Assembly (NCBI GenBank): GCA_023451735.1
Contig: JAEXYH010000039.1
Span: 1 to 26,373, forward strand
Origin: Pseudomonadota bacterium
Lineage (GTDB): Bacteria > Pseudomonadota > Alphaproteobacteria > Rhizobiales > Rhizobiaceae
Reading direction: 5' to 3'
Length of the DNA stretch: 26,373 nt
The notes below the pieces were generated by a model that saw only the letters and a list, made by a program, of their open reading frames with translations, was not told where the DNA came from and ran no database searches. A program made the position numbers and the translations under genes. Every line of letters starts with the position of its first letter. The first letter of the stretch is position 1. Shown one piece after another: positions 14,316 through 23,184 of this stretch.

Positions 14316-16448
14316 CTAGTTTATCAGTTTGTCGATGGCCGGCGAAGGCAGCGGTTTTCCAAGGAGATACCCCTGCATGTGATCACAGCCGAGGCGCTTG
14401 AGCGCCTCGATCTGCTTTGGGGTCTCAATTCCTTCCGCCGTCGTCGACAGGCCCTTCGATCGTGCGAGCTTAATGATTGTCGCCAGGAAATCCTCTGCCG
14501 CCGGGTCAGCGCCCAACCCATCGACGAAGATTTTGTCGATCTTCGGCCGATCGACGGGCAGTTGCTGAAGCCGCGATAGGGATGAATATCCAATACCAAA
14601 ATCGTCAAGCGCGATTTTGATGCCCGCTCCTCGCAAGGAGTCGATGTTTGCGGTCAGCGTATCGTCGGACTGCATGAGAGCGGTTTCGGTGAGTTCGATC
14701 TCCAGACGCTCGGCCGGGAACCCCGTTCGTTTAATGGTGGCCAGAACCATCGTCACGTATCCTGGCGCCGAAAGCTCGATCGCCGAGGCGTTGACGGCAA
14801 GAACAATTCCCTTCCAGTCATGCGCGGCCAGGCAGGCCCTCTCGAGTACGATCTCACCGAGCCGGTTTATGCCGCCGGTCGCCTCAGCGACGGGGATGAA
14901 CCGGTCGGGAGCGATCAGACCCATCGTGGGGTGATGCCAGCGGACCAGCGCCTCCACACCAACAACCGTCTTCCCATCGATTGCAAAGACCGGCTGGTAG
15001 AGAACGACAAACTCATCGCCGGCTTTCAGCGCGGACCTAAGATCACTCTCCAGCGAGCGGCGCTCCTGCAGGAGTGCCTCCATATGGTCGCCGAAGATAG
15101 CGTACCGCCCCTTACCGGCAGCTTTGGCATGATAAAGCGCGATATCGGCACGCCGGACGGCCTCCTCGGCCGAGACCGAAGTGTCCCGCACGCTGGTGAC
15201 ACCGATACTGGCGCTGAATACGGCGACGTCGCTCTCGAGTTGGATCGGCTGCCTGATTTCGCGAAGCAGGACGTCGCAGACCTCTTCGATGTCTATCCCG
15301 GCCGGGATGATGAGGATAAAGCGGTCACTGTCCAGATGGTAGAGGTCACCAAAGTCCAGCAACTTGAGACGCCGGGCGATTTCAATCAGGATGATTTCGG
15401 AATGTCGCTGCCCGGACGCGTCGCTTACTGATTTGAAATCGTCAATATCGACATAGAGAACATCATAGCGGCCGTTTGCCCACGACTTCAGAGAGGCGAA
15501 CATGGCTGACCGGTTTGGCAGGTGCGTCAAAGCATCGTGGGATCTCGAGAAAGCAAGTTCATGCTCGCTGACTGCAAGGCGCTGTGTTCGTCCCTCGAGA
15601 ACCCTCATCAGGCCAAACAGGACCGCCATCAACAACATGCCGCTGATGAAAAGGCTCGGCATTACCTGGCGGAACACCGCGTGGCCGGGCCGAAACGGTT
15701 TCCAGACAAAATAGCCGACCGTCTTCCCATTCGCTGACACCAGCGGAGACGACGAATGCCCTGCCACCTCCTGTTGTCGAAACTCTACATCGTCCAGCAG
15801 ATACTTTTCTTGCAGCATTCCAAGGAAATCGCTGTCGAGATAACGAACAGCGACGTGCAGGGCTTCGGAGCCTGGCTTCGGCGTCACCGCGCCAGTATCG
15901 GAAAGCATGGGTTTGACGCTGACCACGGCAGGATGGCCGTCGACCATCTTAAAATCGCTCTCGCCGATCGACAGCATTTCGTCGCTGACACCGGTCGTAT
16001 CACTGCTGCGCAGACGGTCCTGCAGCCGATCGATCAACGGCAGAGCAGCTTCGGTCACATCTGCAAAGACTGCGGGTTCGCGGATCGCCCCATCTGAGAA
16101 GGCATAGATCGGCGTTCGGTCTGGCCGCAAGACGAACAGCGCATCGAGCCGGAAGTAGCGATGCATCCAGGAGCCGAGGTTGGCGTCGATCCAGTCGAGT
16201 TTCGGCGGATCTTCGACCGCGCGGACGGAGCCGTCCCAGACGGTCGAACTCTCCTGATTATGGGCGACCTGTGTGCGCAACTGACCGACCGCGAAGTCGA
16301 CAAACCGCTCCTGCCGTCCGGCCGCGACCTTATCCGTCTGCTCGGCCGCCCACCACAAAAGTGAAGCGATGACACCAACCGCCAGAAGCGGCAAGAGCAG
16401 CACGACCGCCGCTTGAAATCGAAATGAATAGCGCTCTCGCGACAACAT
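14316..16448 (-). CDS. CHASE4-GGDEF(degenerate)-EAL c-di-GMP phosphodiesterase
   Basis: This 710-residue membrane protein has a first span at about residues 13-34, a large periplasmic CHASE4-like sensor (about 45-255; WDGSVRAVED and LDWIDANLGSWMH are typical), a second span at about 262-283, a GGDEF domain (about 298-450) and an EAL domain (about 465-705). The cyclase signature is destroyed: DSDRF at 373-377. The EAL domain is complete, with VEALVRW (EAL 499-501), LAVNAS, LEIELTET, ALDDFGIGYSSL, PKIDKIF, AEGIET and QGYLLGKP. It is predicted to degrade c-di-GMP in response to an external ligand. The ATG at 16448 is the natural start, because the signal-anchor begins ten residues in, although the Shine-Dalgarno is poor. 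It is divergent from the GAF-PAS-GGDEF-EAL gene. Confidence 0.9.
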   Translation of the reverse strand: MLSRERYSFRFQAAVVLLLPLLAVGVIASLLWWAAEQTDKVAAGRQERFVDFAVGQLRTQVAHNQESSTVWDGSVRAVEDPPKLDWIDANLGSWMHRYFRLDALFVLRPDRTPIYAFSDGAIREPAVFADVTEAALPLIDRLQDRLRSSDTTGVSDEMLSIGESDFKMVDGHPAVVSVKPMLSDTGAVTPKPGSEALHVAVRYLDSDFLGMLQEKYLLDDVEFRQQEVAGHSSSPLVSANGKTVGYFVWKPFRPGHAVFRQVMPSLFISGMLLMAVLFGLMRVLEGRTQRLAVSEHELAFSRSHDALTHLPNRSAMFASLKSWANGRYDVLYVDIDDFKSVSDASGQRHSEIILIEIARRLKLLDFGDLYHLDSDRFILIIPAGIDIEEVCDVLLREIRQPIQLESDVAVFSASIGVTSVRDTSVSAEEAVRRADIALYHAKAAGKGRYAIFGDHMEALLQERRSLESDLRSALKAGDEFVVLYQPVFAIDGKTVVGVEALVRWHHPTMGLIAPDRFIPVAEATGGINRLGEIVLERACLAAHDWKGIVLAVNASAIELSAPGYVTMVLATIKRTGFPAERLEIELTETALMQSDDTLTANIDSLRGAGIKIALDDFGIGYSSLSRLQQLPVDRPKIDKIFVDGLGADPAAEDFLATIIKLARSKGLSTTAEGIETPKQIEALKRLGCDHMQGYLLGKPLPSPAIDKLIN

Positions 16449-16601
16449 CCCAGGACCCCGTATTCTCCCTTTTCCGGTCCTACGTTCAGGATGTTAAAGA
16501 AAGGCAAACTCTTGACGAATGTCACTTCCAGCAGACAGCGACATCCGGCGCCGTTGCCTTCCGGTGATTTGATTGGTCAGATTCAGGGTGTGGAAATAGA
16601 G

Positions 16602-16615
16602 AAACCTTAAGGTTT
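16602..16615. promoter_or_regulatory. Perfect 14-base palindrome upstream of GAF-PAS-GGDEF-EAL gene
   Basis: AAACCTTAAGGTTT lies 18 bases before the ATG at 16634, a position suited to an operator that would block transcription or initiation. The half-site AAACCTTAA also occurs at 13191-13199, upstream of the membrane diguanylate cyclase. No regulator is assigned. Confidence 0.4.
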
Positions 16616-16633
16616 TGCTGTTATATTAGCACC

Positions 16634-18826
16634 ATGACGATCAACGCATTCCCACTTCCAGCAAATGAAGAGGCCCGGGTTTCGGCGCTGGCGGACTTCC
16701 ACCTGATGGATACGCCACCGGAGGAAGAGTTCGATCGTCTGGCGGAACTTGCCGCGCGGTTGTTCAATGTGCCGACTGTGTTGATCTCACTCATCGGCAG
16801 CGATCGGCAGTTCTTCAAGGCACGTGTCGGCTTCGATCCCTGCGAGACCAGCCGGGACATTTCATTTTGCGCCCACGCGATCATGCAGGACGACATCCTG
16901 TTCGTTCCGGACGCTCTGGAGGATGCCCGGTTCGCCAAGAACCCGCTGGTGCTCGGACCTCCCTTCATCCGATTTTATGCAGGCAAGCCGCTCGTCACCC
17001 CTATGGGCGTAAAGATCGGTACAGTCTGCCTCATCGACTCCTCGCCGCATCAGACATTTTCGTCCGAGGATCGAAAGAACCTTTCCGACATCGCCGCGCT
17101 CGTGATGGATCGGATGGAGATGCGGCGGCTTGAGATCGCCCGGGACGTCAGCCAGACCCGCTTCGAGAACATAGCCTCAACATCTCCCGACGCGATCATC
17201 TGCTACAACGATCATGAGGAAATCACCTTCTGGAACCGGGCAGCCGAAAAACTCTTCGGCTATACGGCGGAAGAGGCTGCGCGCAAGAGCATCCAGATCA
17301 TCGTTCCAGCCAGCCTTCAACCGATCTATCAGAGTGAGTTGCAGCGCCTGCGCAATGGCGAGCAGCTGGCGCTGGAGGATAAGGTCATCGAGCTGTCGGG
17401 ACTGCGCAAGGACGGAACAGAGTTTCCGTCTGAACTCTCGCTGTCGACCTGGCGCGAAGGCAACACCAACAGCGTCGGTATCATCGTTCGGGACATCAGT
17501 GAGCGCAAGCGCAACGAGGAGCGGCTATTCCGGCTCGCCTGTCTCGATCCGCTTACCGATCTCCCCAATCGGGCGGCCTGGCGCGACTGCCTCAAACAAA
17601 CGCTCGCGAGCGGCACGCCGGCCTCGCTCCTGCTGCTTGATCTCGACCGGTTCAAGGAGGTCAACGACACGCTTGGCCATAACGCCGGCGATGCGGTCCT
17701 GCGGGAAGCTGGAGCACGCCTGAAGACCGGCTGTCCTGACGCGATCATGGTCGCCCGGCTTGGCGGCGACGAGTTTGTTGCCCTGCTCCCCGGCAATCAT
17801 CCTCGGTCGGCGGGAGAAGCTGCCAAGCGGCTCATCGATGCGATCCGCGCCCCGTACGAATTCGCCGGCCAGAGGATCGAGATCGGGGTGAGCGTCGGTA
17901 TTGCCCTGTTGCCGGATCACAGCCAACGGGACGACGAACTGCTGGGATCAGCGGACCTCGCGCTCTACAAAGCCAAGGCCGCTGGCCGAGGCCGGTATGA
18001 AATGTTTACGCCCGCGTTCCGCGAAGTGGCGGTGGCCCGGCGGGCGTTCGAACTTGAACTTCGCCAGGCTTTCGAGCGGGGTGAATTCGAACTCTTTTAC
18101 CAGCCGCAGATGCACACCGAAACGGGACAGGTCAGCGGCGCCGAGGCGCTTATTCGCTGGAACCACCCAACGCGAGGTCTCCTGGGCCCGGTTTCATTTA
18201 TCGACGTGCTCAGCCAAAAACCGTCCGCCCCCGAAATCGGCGAATGGATCTTGCGAACGGCGTGCGCGCAGGCGGCGATCTGGCAAGCCTCGATCCCGAA
18301 CTTCCGCATCGGCGTCAATCTCTTCGAGGCACAGTTTCGGAATGGTCAGCTGTTGCAGGTGGTCGAGAAGGCTCTGACGGATACCGGCCTCCCGCCCTCG
18401 TCGCTTGAGCTGGAGATCGTCGAGAATGTCCTGCTCAAGAACGACGACAGCACACTGGAGCTTCTTCAGGACCTGAGAGGCCTTGGGGTCGGCTTAGCAT
18501 TCGATGACTACGGAACAGGCTTCGCCTCGCTCAGTCTCCTCAAACGCTATCCGGTCTCCCGCCTGAAGATCGACCGGAGTTTCGTACGCGACGTCACGAC
18601 GGATCCGGAAGACGCCGCCGTGGTCAGGGCGGTAATCTATCTCGGCCGCAGCTTTGGGATGGAGGTCATTGCCGAGGGTGTTGAAACGGCGGAGCAGATG
18701 GCCTTCCTCAAGGAGCAGAATTGCGCCGAGGTTCAAGGCTATCTGTTCGGCAAGCCCGTCCCGGCGGCCGAGTTCGGGAAACATTTCATCGATCCGAGCA
18801 AGGTCAAGGCAAGCTCCAATCCGTAA
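16634..18826 (+). CDS. GAF-PAS-GGDEF-EAL bifunctional c-di-GMP protein
   Basis: This 730-residue cytosolic protein has an N-terminal GAF domain (about 20-160; SDRQFFKA, ISFCAHAI, RFYAGKPL, GTVCLID), a PAS domain (about 175-292; ASTSPDAIICYNDHEEITFW, RKDGTEFP), a GGDEF domain (about 297-455) and an EAL domain (about 465-720). GGDEF is intact at 377-381 but lacks the RxxD inhibitory site (PDAI). EAL is intact (AEALIRW, EAL 504-506), as are GVNLFEAQF, LELEIVEN, AFDDYGTGFASL, RLKIDRSF, AEGVET and QGYLFGKP. Both synthesis and breakdown of c-di-GMP are possible, with the balance set by GAF/PAS ligands. The start is the first ATG; no good Shine-Dalgarno is seen, but a perfect palindrome sits 18 bases upstream. 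Its GAF domain is paralogous to the truncated gene at 4436. Confidence 0.93.
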   Translation: MTINAFPLPANEEARVSALADFHLMDTPPEEEFDRLAELAARLFNVPTVLISLIGSDRQFFKARVGFDPCETSRDISFCAHAIMQDDILFVPDALEDARFAKNPLVLGPPFIRFYAGKPLVTPMGVKIGTVCLIDSSPHQTFSSEDRKNLSDIAALVMDRMEMRRLEIARDVSQTRFENIASTSPDAIICYNDHEEITFWNRAAEKLFGYTAEEAARKSIQIIVPASLQPIYQSELQRLRNGEQLALEDKVIELSGLRKDGTEFPSELSLSTWREGNTNSVGIIVRDISERKRNEERLFRLACLDPLTDLPNRAAWRDCLKQTLASGTPASLLLLDLDRFKEVNDTLGHNAGDAVLREAGARLKTGCPDAIMVARLGGDEFVALLPGNHPRSAGEAAKRLIDAIRAPYEFAGQRIEIGVSVGIALLPDHSQRDDELLGSADLALYKAKAAGRGRYEMFTPAFREVAVARRAFELELRQAFERGEFELFYQPQMHTETGQVSGAEALIRWNHPTRGLLGPVSFIDVLSQKPSAPEIGEWILRTACAQAAIWQASIPNFRIGVNLFEAQFRNGQLLQVVEKALTDTGLPPSSLELEIVENVLLKNDDSTLELLQDLRGLGVGLAFDDYGTGFASLSLLKRYPVSRLKIDRSFVRDVTTDPEDAAVVRAVIYLGRSFGMEVIAEGVETAEQMAFLKEQNCAEVQGYLFGKPVPAAEFGKHFIDPSKVKASSNP

Positions 18827-18884
18827 GTCCTTGCGTGAACAACGAACTACACCGGATTTAAACACCGTTGCGTTGGAGATACGC

Positions 18885-19097
18885 ATGCCCACCTTGCCCG
18901 TTCGAGCACCGCTTCTGCCGGAAGACCTCAGCCTTATTCAGAACGTCTTCGACGACGCCTGCGACAGCCACCGAATTCCCAAATCGAGCGAAGACGCAGC
19001 AGCTCTGGCGACCATTCTCGTGCGCCAGCTTCAAAAAGGCCGCCGGGACAAGGCGACCGTGAGGCTGGTGATCGACAACATAGTCGGAGCGCGCTGA
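18885..19097 (+). CDS. Small conserved protein, 70 aa
   Basis: ATG 18885 has GGAG six to seven bases upstream. The product, MPTLPVRAPLLPEDLSLIQN then VFDDACDSHRIPKSSEDAAA, is helical and ends in RRDKATVRLVIDNIVGAR. Rhizobia have short proteins of this kind, with an N-terminal LxPEDLxxLQxVFD motif and an A-x-x-LVRLFQxG segment (here LATILVRQLQKGRRD), downstream of signalling genes. Their function is not known to me. It lies 58 bases after the GAF-PAS-GGDEF-EAL stop in the same direction and could be co-transcribed. It converges with the hybrid kinase gene, with 13 bases between the stop codons. Confidence 0.7.
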   Translation: MPTLPVRAPLLPEDLSLIQNVFDDACDSHRIPKSSEDAAALATILVRQLQKGRRDKATVRLVIDNIVGAR

Positions 19098-19110
19098 CGC
19101 ACCCCGACAT

Positions 19111-22100
19111 TTAACGCTTCGAGCCTGCTTCCTCGGCAACGACAGCCTTCAGTTGCTCCGGATCGAATGGCTTCGACAGCATTCGTGCGCCTTCCGGCAT
19201 ATTGTCTGGAAGACCACTCTGGCCGCTTGCGACGACGATACCAAGCTCCGGATTGATCGACCTCGCGGCTTTCGCAAGTTCAGCTCCGTCCATTCCGGGT
19301 AGGCCAAGGTCCGTGACAAGCACATCGAAGGGCTGTCGCCTGATCAGATCAAGAGCGTTTTCACCGCTGTCAGCCTCTTCGATCTCATATCCGACCGTTG
19401 ACAGCATATCGACCATGTCCAACCGGATCAGCGCGTCATCCTCGACGATCAGAACCTTGATCGTTTTCGGTTTGACGTCTGCCTCCACCAATGCGGACTG
19501 CATCGTCTGTCCGGCCTTAGCGGTTTCGGATCTCGTCTGACCGCCAAGTACCTGGCGGATTTTGCGCGCCATCGTCTCTCGGGTGTAGGGTTTCGACAGC
19601 AGCTCGACGCCAGCGTCCAGCCGGCCATGGTGAACGATGGAATTCTCCGTGTAGCCGGAGGTAAACAGCACCGCCAGGCGCGGCAGGCGCTGCTTTGCCT
19701 TTCTCGCGAGCTCTGGGCTCGTCAGCGATCCCGGCATAACGACGTCGGTGAAGAGAAGATCGATTGCGATGCCGCTTTCGACGATCGCCAGAGCGCTTTG
19801 GGCGTCCGAGGCTCTCAGAACCCGATAACCGAGGTCTGTCAAAAGATCGATGGCGGTGTCGCGAACATGATCGTCATCCTCGACGACGAGCACGGTCTCC
19901 GTTCCGCCGGCCACCGGTCCAAAGTCTTGTCGGACTTCGGCATCCTCAGTTGCCAGGGCTCGCGGCAGGTAGAGCTTGGCCGTCGTCCCCTGCCCGACTT
20001 CGCTGTAAATCTTCACGTGACCGTTCGACTGCTTGACGAAGCCGTACACCATGGACAGACCGAGACCACTGCCTTTTCCTTCTTCCTTGGTCGAGAAGAA
20101 CGGCTCGAACACCTGTTCGAGGAGGTCAGGTGCTATTCCTGCGCCCGTGTCCGTTACAGCCAGCATGACATATTGCCCCGCCTCGACCTCCAGGTGGTTG
20201 CGCGCATAAGCTTCGTCCAGGAAGGCGTTGCCGACCTCAATGGTGAGCTTGCCAGCACCGGCCATCGCATCACGGGCGTTGATCGCAAGATTGAGGACGG
20301 CGTTTTCGAGCCGTGTCGGATCGATCGAAGTATTCCACAAACCGCCGGAGACGATCGTTTCGACTTCGATCGCCTCGCCGATCGACCGGCGCAAGAGATC
20401 GTCCATGCCGGTCAGAAGCTTGCCGAGATGTACCACCTTCGGCTCAAGCGGCTGGCGGCGGCCAAACGCAAGCAATTGGCTTGCTAGCTTGGCTCCGCGG
20501 CCGACCCCTGCGAGCGCATTGGTAATCCTGCGCTCCGCCTTCTCGTTGCCGGCGACATCTTTTGCCAGGAGATTGAGGTTGCCGGAAACGACCTGCAGCA
20601 GGTTGTTGAAGTCGTGGGCGACACCGCCGGTCAGTTTGCCGATCGTCTCCATCTTCTGGGACTGCTGCAAAGCCTTCTGCATTTCGAAGAGCTGTGCGGT
20701 TCGCTCCGCGACGCGCGCCTCGAGATAGGCGGCGCTGCCGGCGAGAGCCACCTCCGCCTTTTTCTGATCGTCGATATCGGTGTTGGTGCCGATCCAGTGC
20801 AGAACGCCGCCGTTCGCCGCCAGAACGGGAATTGCGCGGGCGATATGCCAGCGATAGATACCGTCATTCCGGCGCAGCCGAAACTCGGTCTGATAGGTCT
20901 GGGCTGACGTTCTTGCAGCATTCCATGCTTCGGATGCTGCCTCGATGTCGTCTGGATGGACCATCCCGGCCCAGCCGCTCCCACTGAGTTCCTCACTCGT
21001 CATCCCGCTATAGGCAAGGACCTGGTCGTTGAACCAGTCCAGCAACCCGTCGGCGCCAGCTGTCCAGACATGGTTGGGCATGGATTGCGACAAGGTCCGG
21101 AAACGCTCCTCGCTTTGGCGCATGCGCTCTTCGGCAGCCTTGCGGATGGTAATGTCGAGAAAAAGGACGGCGAAACGGTCAGCGCCGACCTTGCGGGCAT
21201 GCGCTTCATACCAGCGGTTTCCCAAGGCCGGGACATGAACCTCGAACTGCCGAGCTACGCCTGTTTCGACGACTTCACCATAGGTGGCGATCAGCTCGCT
21301 CTGGATGCCGGGAATTGCCTCAGTAACCGGTTTTCCGACGGTTTCTGCAGCGATGAGGCCTGTCTGCCGTTCAAAGGCCGGGTTGATGTCGATGAACACG
21401 AAGTCGACAACCTTGCCGGCGTCGTCACGCATGATCTCGGCGGTGAAGAAGCCTTCGTGCATCTGCTCGAACAGGCCGCGCCAGCGTTCTTCGCTTTGCT
21501 GCAGCGTGACCTCGGCCTGCTTGCGTGCGGTGATGTCGAAGGCGATGCCGACGAAGCGACGCTTGCCGGTCCGCTCGCTGGAGACCACCTGCCCGCGCCG
21601 CGCGATCCAGCGAACCTCTCCGGTGACCTGGTCGATCCGTCGATATTCGGCGTAGTCCAGCGGATTGCTGTTTGCGAGCCTGGAAGGGCCAGATATTGCC
21701 CGGTCGTCAGGATGAAGCAGGCTGACCAGCAAGGTGTCGGTCACCGTCGTATCGGCATCGAGACCCCAGATTTTTCGATATTCGTCGGAGACATCGAGTT
21801 CGCCTGTTTCCGGATACCATTCGAAGGTTCCGACACCACCGGCCTGCTGCGCAATCGCCAGCCGCTGCTCGGTGCGGACGCGATGGGTGGTGTCCTTGAG
21901 GATCGCCAGTACGCCAAGCGGCATGCCGTCATGATCCCGAACCGGGCTAAAATCGAGGTTCAGCCAGACATCCTGAAGCTCGCCGTTTCGCTCGATGACG
22001 GCATGCCGATCACGAAACGACAGGGTTCGACCGTCGAGCACGATGCGGACAACCCGCGAATTGAACGTCGCGAGCTCCGGCCATGCCTCGGAAATCGGAC

Positions 22101-22350
22101 GACCCAGGAAATCCGGATGGCGTTGACCGGCGAAGACGGCGTACGCGTCGTTGTAAAGCATGACGCCGTCGCTTCCCCAAAGGATCGCCATCGGCACGCC
22201 GGCGCTCATCACCAGATTGAGCGTCTGCTCCAGGATCGGTGGCCAAGCGGCTCTCGGCCCAAGGGGCGTGAAGCTCCAGTCGAGATTGTCGATATGGGTC
22301 GCAAACTCGCCAGATCGATGGTGTTTCCGCTTTGAATTTTGGTCGTTCAT
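19111..22350 (-). CDS. PAS-rich hybrid histidine kinase with two receiver domains
   Basis: This soluble protein of 1079 residues has four PAS-type sensor domains (about 40-160, 165-280, 290-405 and 412-530), a coiled coil (about 530-570), a HisKA dimerisation domain with phospho-acceptor His579 (GGVAHDFNNLLQ), an HATPase_c domain (N box NLAINARDAM, G1 DTGAGIAPD, F box FEPFFSTK, G2 GKGSGLGLSMV) and two receiver domains (acceptor Asp in LLFTDVVMPG and in VLVTDLGLPGMDG). The domain order fits PAS hybrid kinases in which the receivers take the phosphate or act as phosphate sinks. No membrane span is seen. The ATG at 22350 is preferred to TTG 22362; a Shine-Dalgarno is not obvious. No histidine phosphotransfer protein or separate output regulator is encoded nearby. 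Confidence 0.93.
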   Translation of the reverse strand: MNDQNSKRKHHRSGEFATHIDNLDWSFTPLGPRAAWPPILEQTLNLVMSAGVPMAILWGSDGVMLYNDAYAVFAGQRHPDFLGRPISEAWPELATFNSRVVRIVLDGRTLSFRDRHAVIERNGELQDVWLNLDFSPVRDHDGMPLGVLAILKDTTHRVRTEQRLAIAQQAGGVGTFEWYPETGELDVSDEYRKIWGLDADTTVTDTLLVSLLHPDDRAISGPSRLANSNPLDYAEYRRIDQVTGEVRWIARRGQVVSSERTGKRRFVGIAFDITARKQAEVTLQQSEERWRGLFEQMHEGFFTAEIMRDDAGKVVDFVFIDINPAFERQTGLIAAETVGKPVTEAIPGIQSELIATYGEVVETGVARQFEVHVPALGNRWYEAHARKVGADRFAVLFLDITIRKAAEERMRQSEERFRTLSQSMPNHVWTAGADGLLDWFNDQVLAYSGMTSEELSGSGWAGMVHPDDIEAASEAWNAARTSAQTYQTEFRLRRNDGIYRWHIARAIPVLAANGGVLHWIGTNTDIDDQKKAEVALAGSAAYLEARVAERTAQLFEMQKALQQSQKMETIGKLTGGVAHDFNNLLQVVSGNLNLLAKDVAGNEKAERRITNALAGVGRGAKLASQLLAFGRRQPLEPKVVHLGKLLTGMDDLLRRSIGEAIEVETIVSGGLWNTSIDPTRLENAVLNLAINARDAMAGAGKLTIEVGNAFLDEAYARNHLEVEAGQYVMLAVTDTGAGIAPDLLEQVFEPFFSTKEEGKGSGLGLSMVYGFVKQSNGHVKIYSEVGQGTTAKLYLPRALATEDAEVRQDFGPVAGGTETVLVVEDDDHVRDTAIDLLTDLGYRVLRASDAQSALAIVESGIAIDLLFTDVVMPGSLTSPELARKAKQRLPRLAVLFTSGYTENSIVHHGRLDAGVELLSKPYTRETMARKIRQVLGGQTRSETAKAGQTMQSALVEADVKPKTIKVLIVEDDALIRLDMVDMLSTVGYEIEEADSGENALDLIRRQPFDVLVTDLGLPGMDGAELAKAARSINPELGIVVASGQSGLPDNMPEGARMLSKPFDPEQLKAVVAEEAGSKR

Positions 22351-22527
22351 GACGCTCGGCAAACAGTTTCTTTGTCGAGCTCATATCAGAGTGCGTCAAA
22401 AATGTGAATCAATCCCCACGGCCTATCCGCGCAGCTCTCCTTGGGCGGCTTGCCCCTGCACTTTTCTATCGCCCCACATACATTAGGATAAGCTGTTCAA
22501 ACGGCATGCTTGTTCGAGGAGGAGCAT

Positions 22528-22818
22528 GTGGCTTATAGGGTTCGGGTTCAAACGGTCCTCAGACGTGCGGCCGACGACGTCTGTAGTCAGATCACTCATC
22601 TTGGCGGCGCCGGCGCCACGCATTGGAAACTGCCCGTGGGAGAGGTTATCCGGCAGATCGAGGCGGGAGAACGCGAGTTTTACGTCCAGCGGCCGATCGG
22701 CGACGAGGTCGATCTGTTTGTTGCGGTCGGCCCTGGGAAGAACAAATATCTGATGACCCTTGCTGATTTTGACGAACCCAAGACCCTTTTGAACCTACCA
22801 TCGTGCTTCGACAGCTAA
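22528..22818 (+). CDS. DUF3892 domain protein
   Basis: GTG 22528 directly follows a strong AGGAGGAG Shine-Dalgarno. An overlapping ATG at 22526 is in another frame. The 96-residue product starts VAYRVRVQTVLRRAADDVCS and contains LPVGEVIRQIEAGEREFYVQ, then VDLFVAVGPGKNKYLMTLAD and LLNLPSC. The W-x-V-x-E-V-I-x-x-I-E-x-G segment, the F-Y-V strand, the GKNKYL-T motif and the final LLxLPxC match DUF3892, a small alpha/beta domain of unknown function. It stands alone, divergent from the hybrid kinase and 62 bases before a DUF982 gene in the same direction. Confidence 0.75.
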   Translation: MAYRVRVQTVLRRAADDVCSQITHLGGAGATHWKLPVGEVIRQIEAGEREFYVQRPIGDEVDLFVAVGPGKNKYLMTLADFDEPKTLLNLPSCFDS

Positions 22819-22880
22819 GAACTCCGGGAACAATTTTCCGTGATTAGACTTTTAATCGAAACCAACGCGAGACCTGCGTG

Positions 22881-23129
22881 ATGCGAGACAGCTGGGAAAC
22901 GCCTGTCACAGTCATGTTTAACGGTGATACACGCGATATCGCGAGCACCATGGATGCCGCTGACTGTGTATTCAGTTGCTGCCCCGAAGAATGCGGGCCC
23001 GTCTATGACAGCGCCATGCGATGCTTTGCGGAAGTCTTCGATGAACGGCAGTCACCAACCAAAGCAAGAGATGCGTTTGTCGAACTGATCGAGCGGAGTC
23101 CATCCATTGAGATCGTCTCAACACGGTGA
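22881..23129 (+). CDS. DUF982 family protein
   Basis: The 82-residue product reads MRDSWETPVTVMFNGDTRDI, then ASTMDAADCVFSCCPEECGP, VYDSAMRCFAEVFDERQSPT and KARDAFVELIERS. This is the DUF982 pattern common in rhizobial plasmids: W-x-x-P-V-x-V-x-x-x-G, a DAAD-x-L-x-x-x-P-x-x-x-GP block, an A-x-x-x-C-x-x-x-L helix and a closing A-R-x-A-F helix. The function is unknown, and many copies usually occur per genome. Translation can start at GTG 22878 or ATG 22881; neither has a strong ribosome binding site. It probably shares a transcript with the DUF3892 gene. A short hairpin (23158-23172) follows. Confidence 0.8.
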   Translation: MRDSWETPVTVMFNGDTRDIASTMDAADCVFSCCPEECGPVYDSAMRCFAEVFDERQSPTKARDAFVELIERSPSIEIVSTR

Positions 23130-23157
23130 CGACAGTGATAAACGATATGATGTAAGC

Positions 23158-23172
23158 TCGCTGTTTCAGCGA
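23158..23172. terminator. Short hairpin between convergent genes
   Basis: TCGCTG, loop TTT, CAGCGA form a perfect six-base stem between the DUF982 gene and the convergent HWE kinase gene. It has no following T tract on either strand, so a terminator role is only suggested by position. Confidence 0.3.
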
Positions 23173-23184
23173 ACACGCTGCACG

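Noticed and set aside
14820..15431. 203-codon plus-strand open frame
   Set aside because: It is antisense to the CHASE4-GGDEF-EAL gene and has no independent evidence.
20956..22335. 459-codon plus-strand open frame opposite the hybrid kinase
   Set aside because: It is antisense to well-supported PAS and kinase domains, has no ribosome binding site and no recognisable motif. Long antisense frames are common in GC-rich genes.
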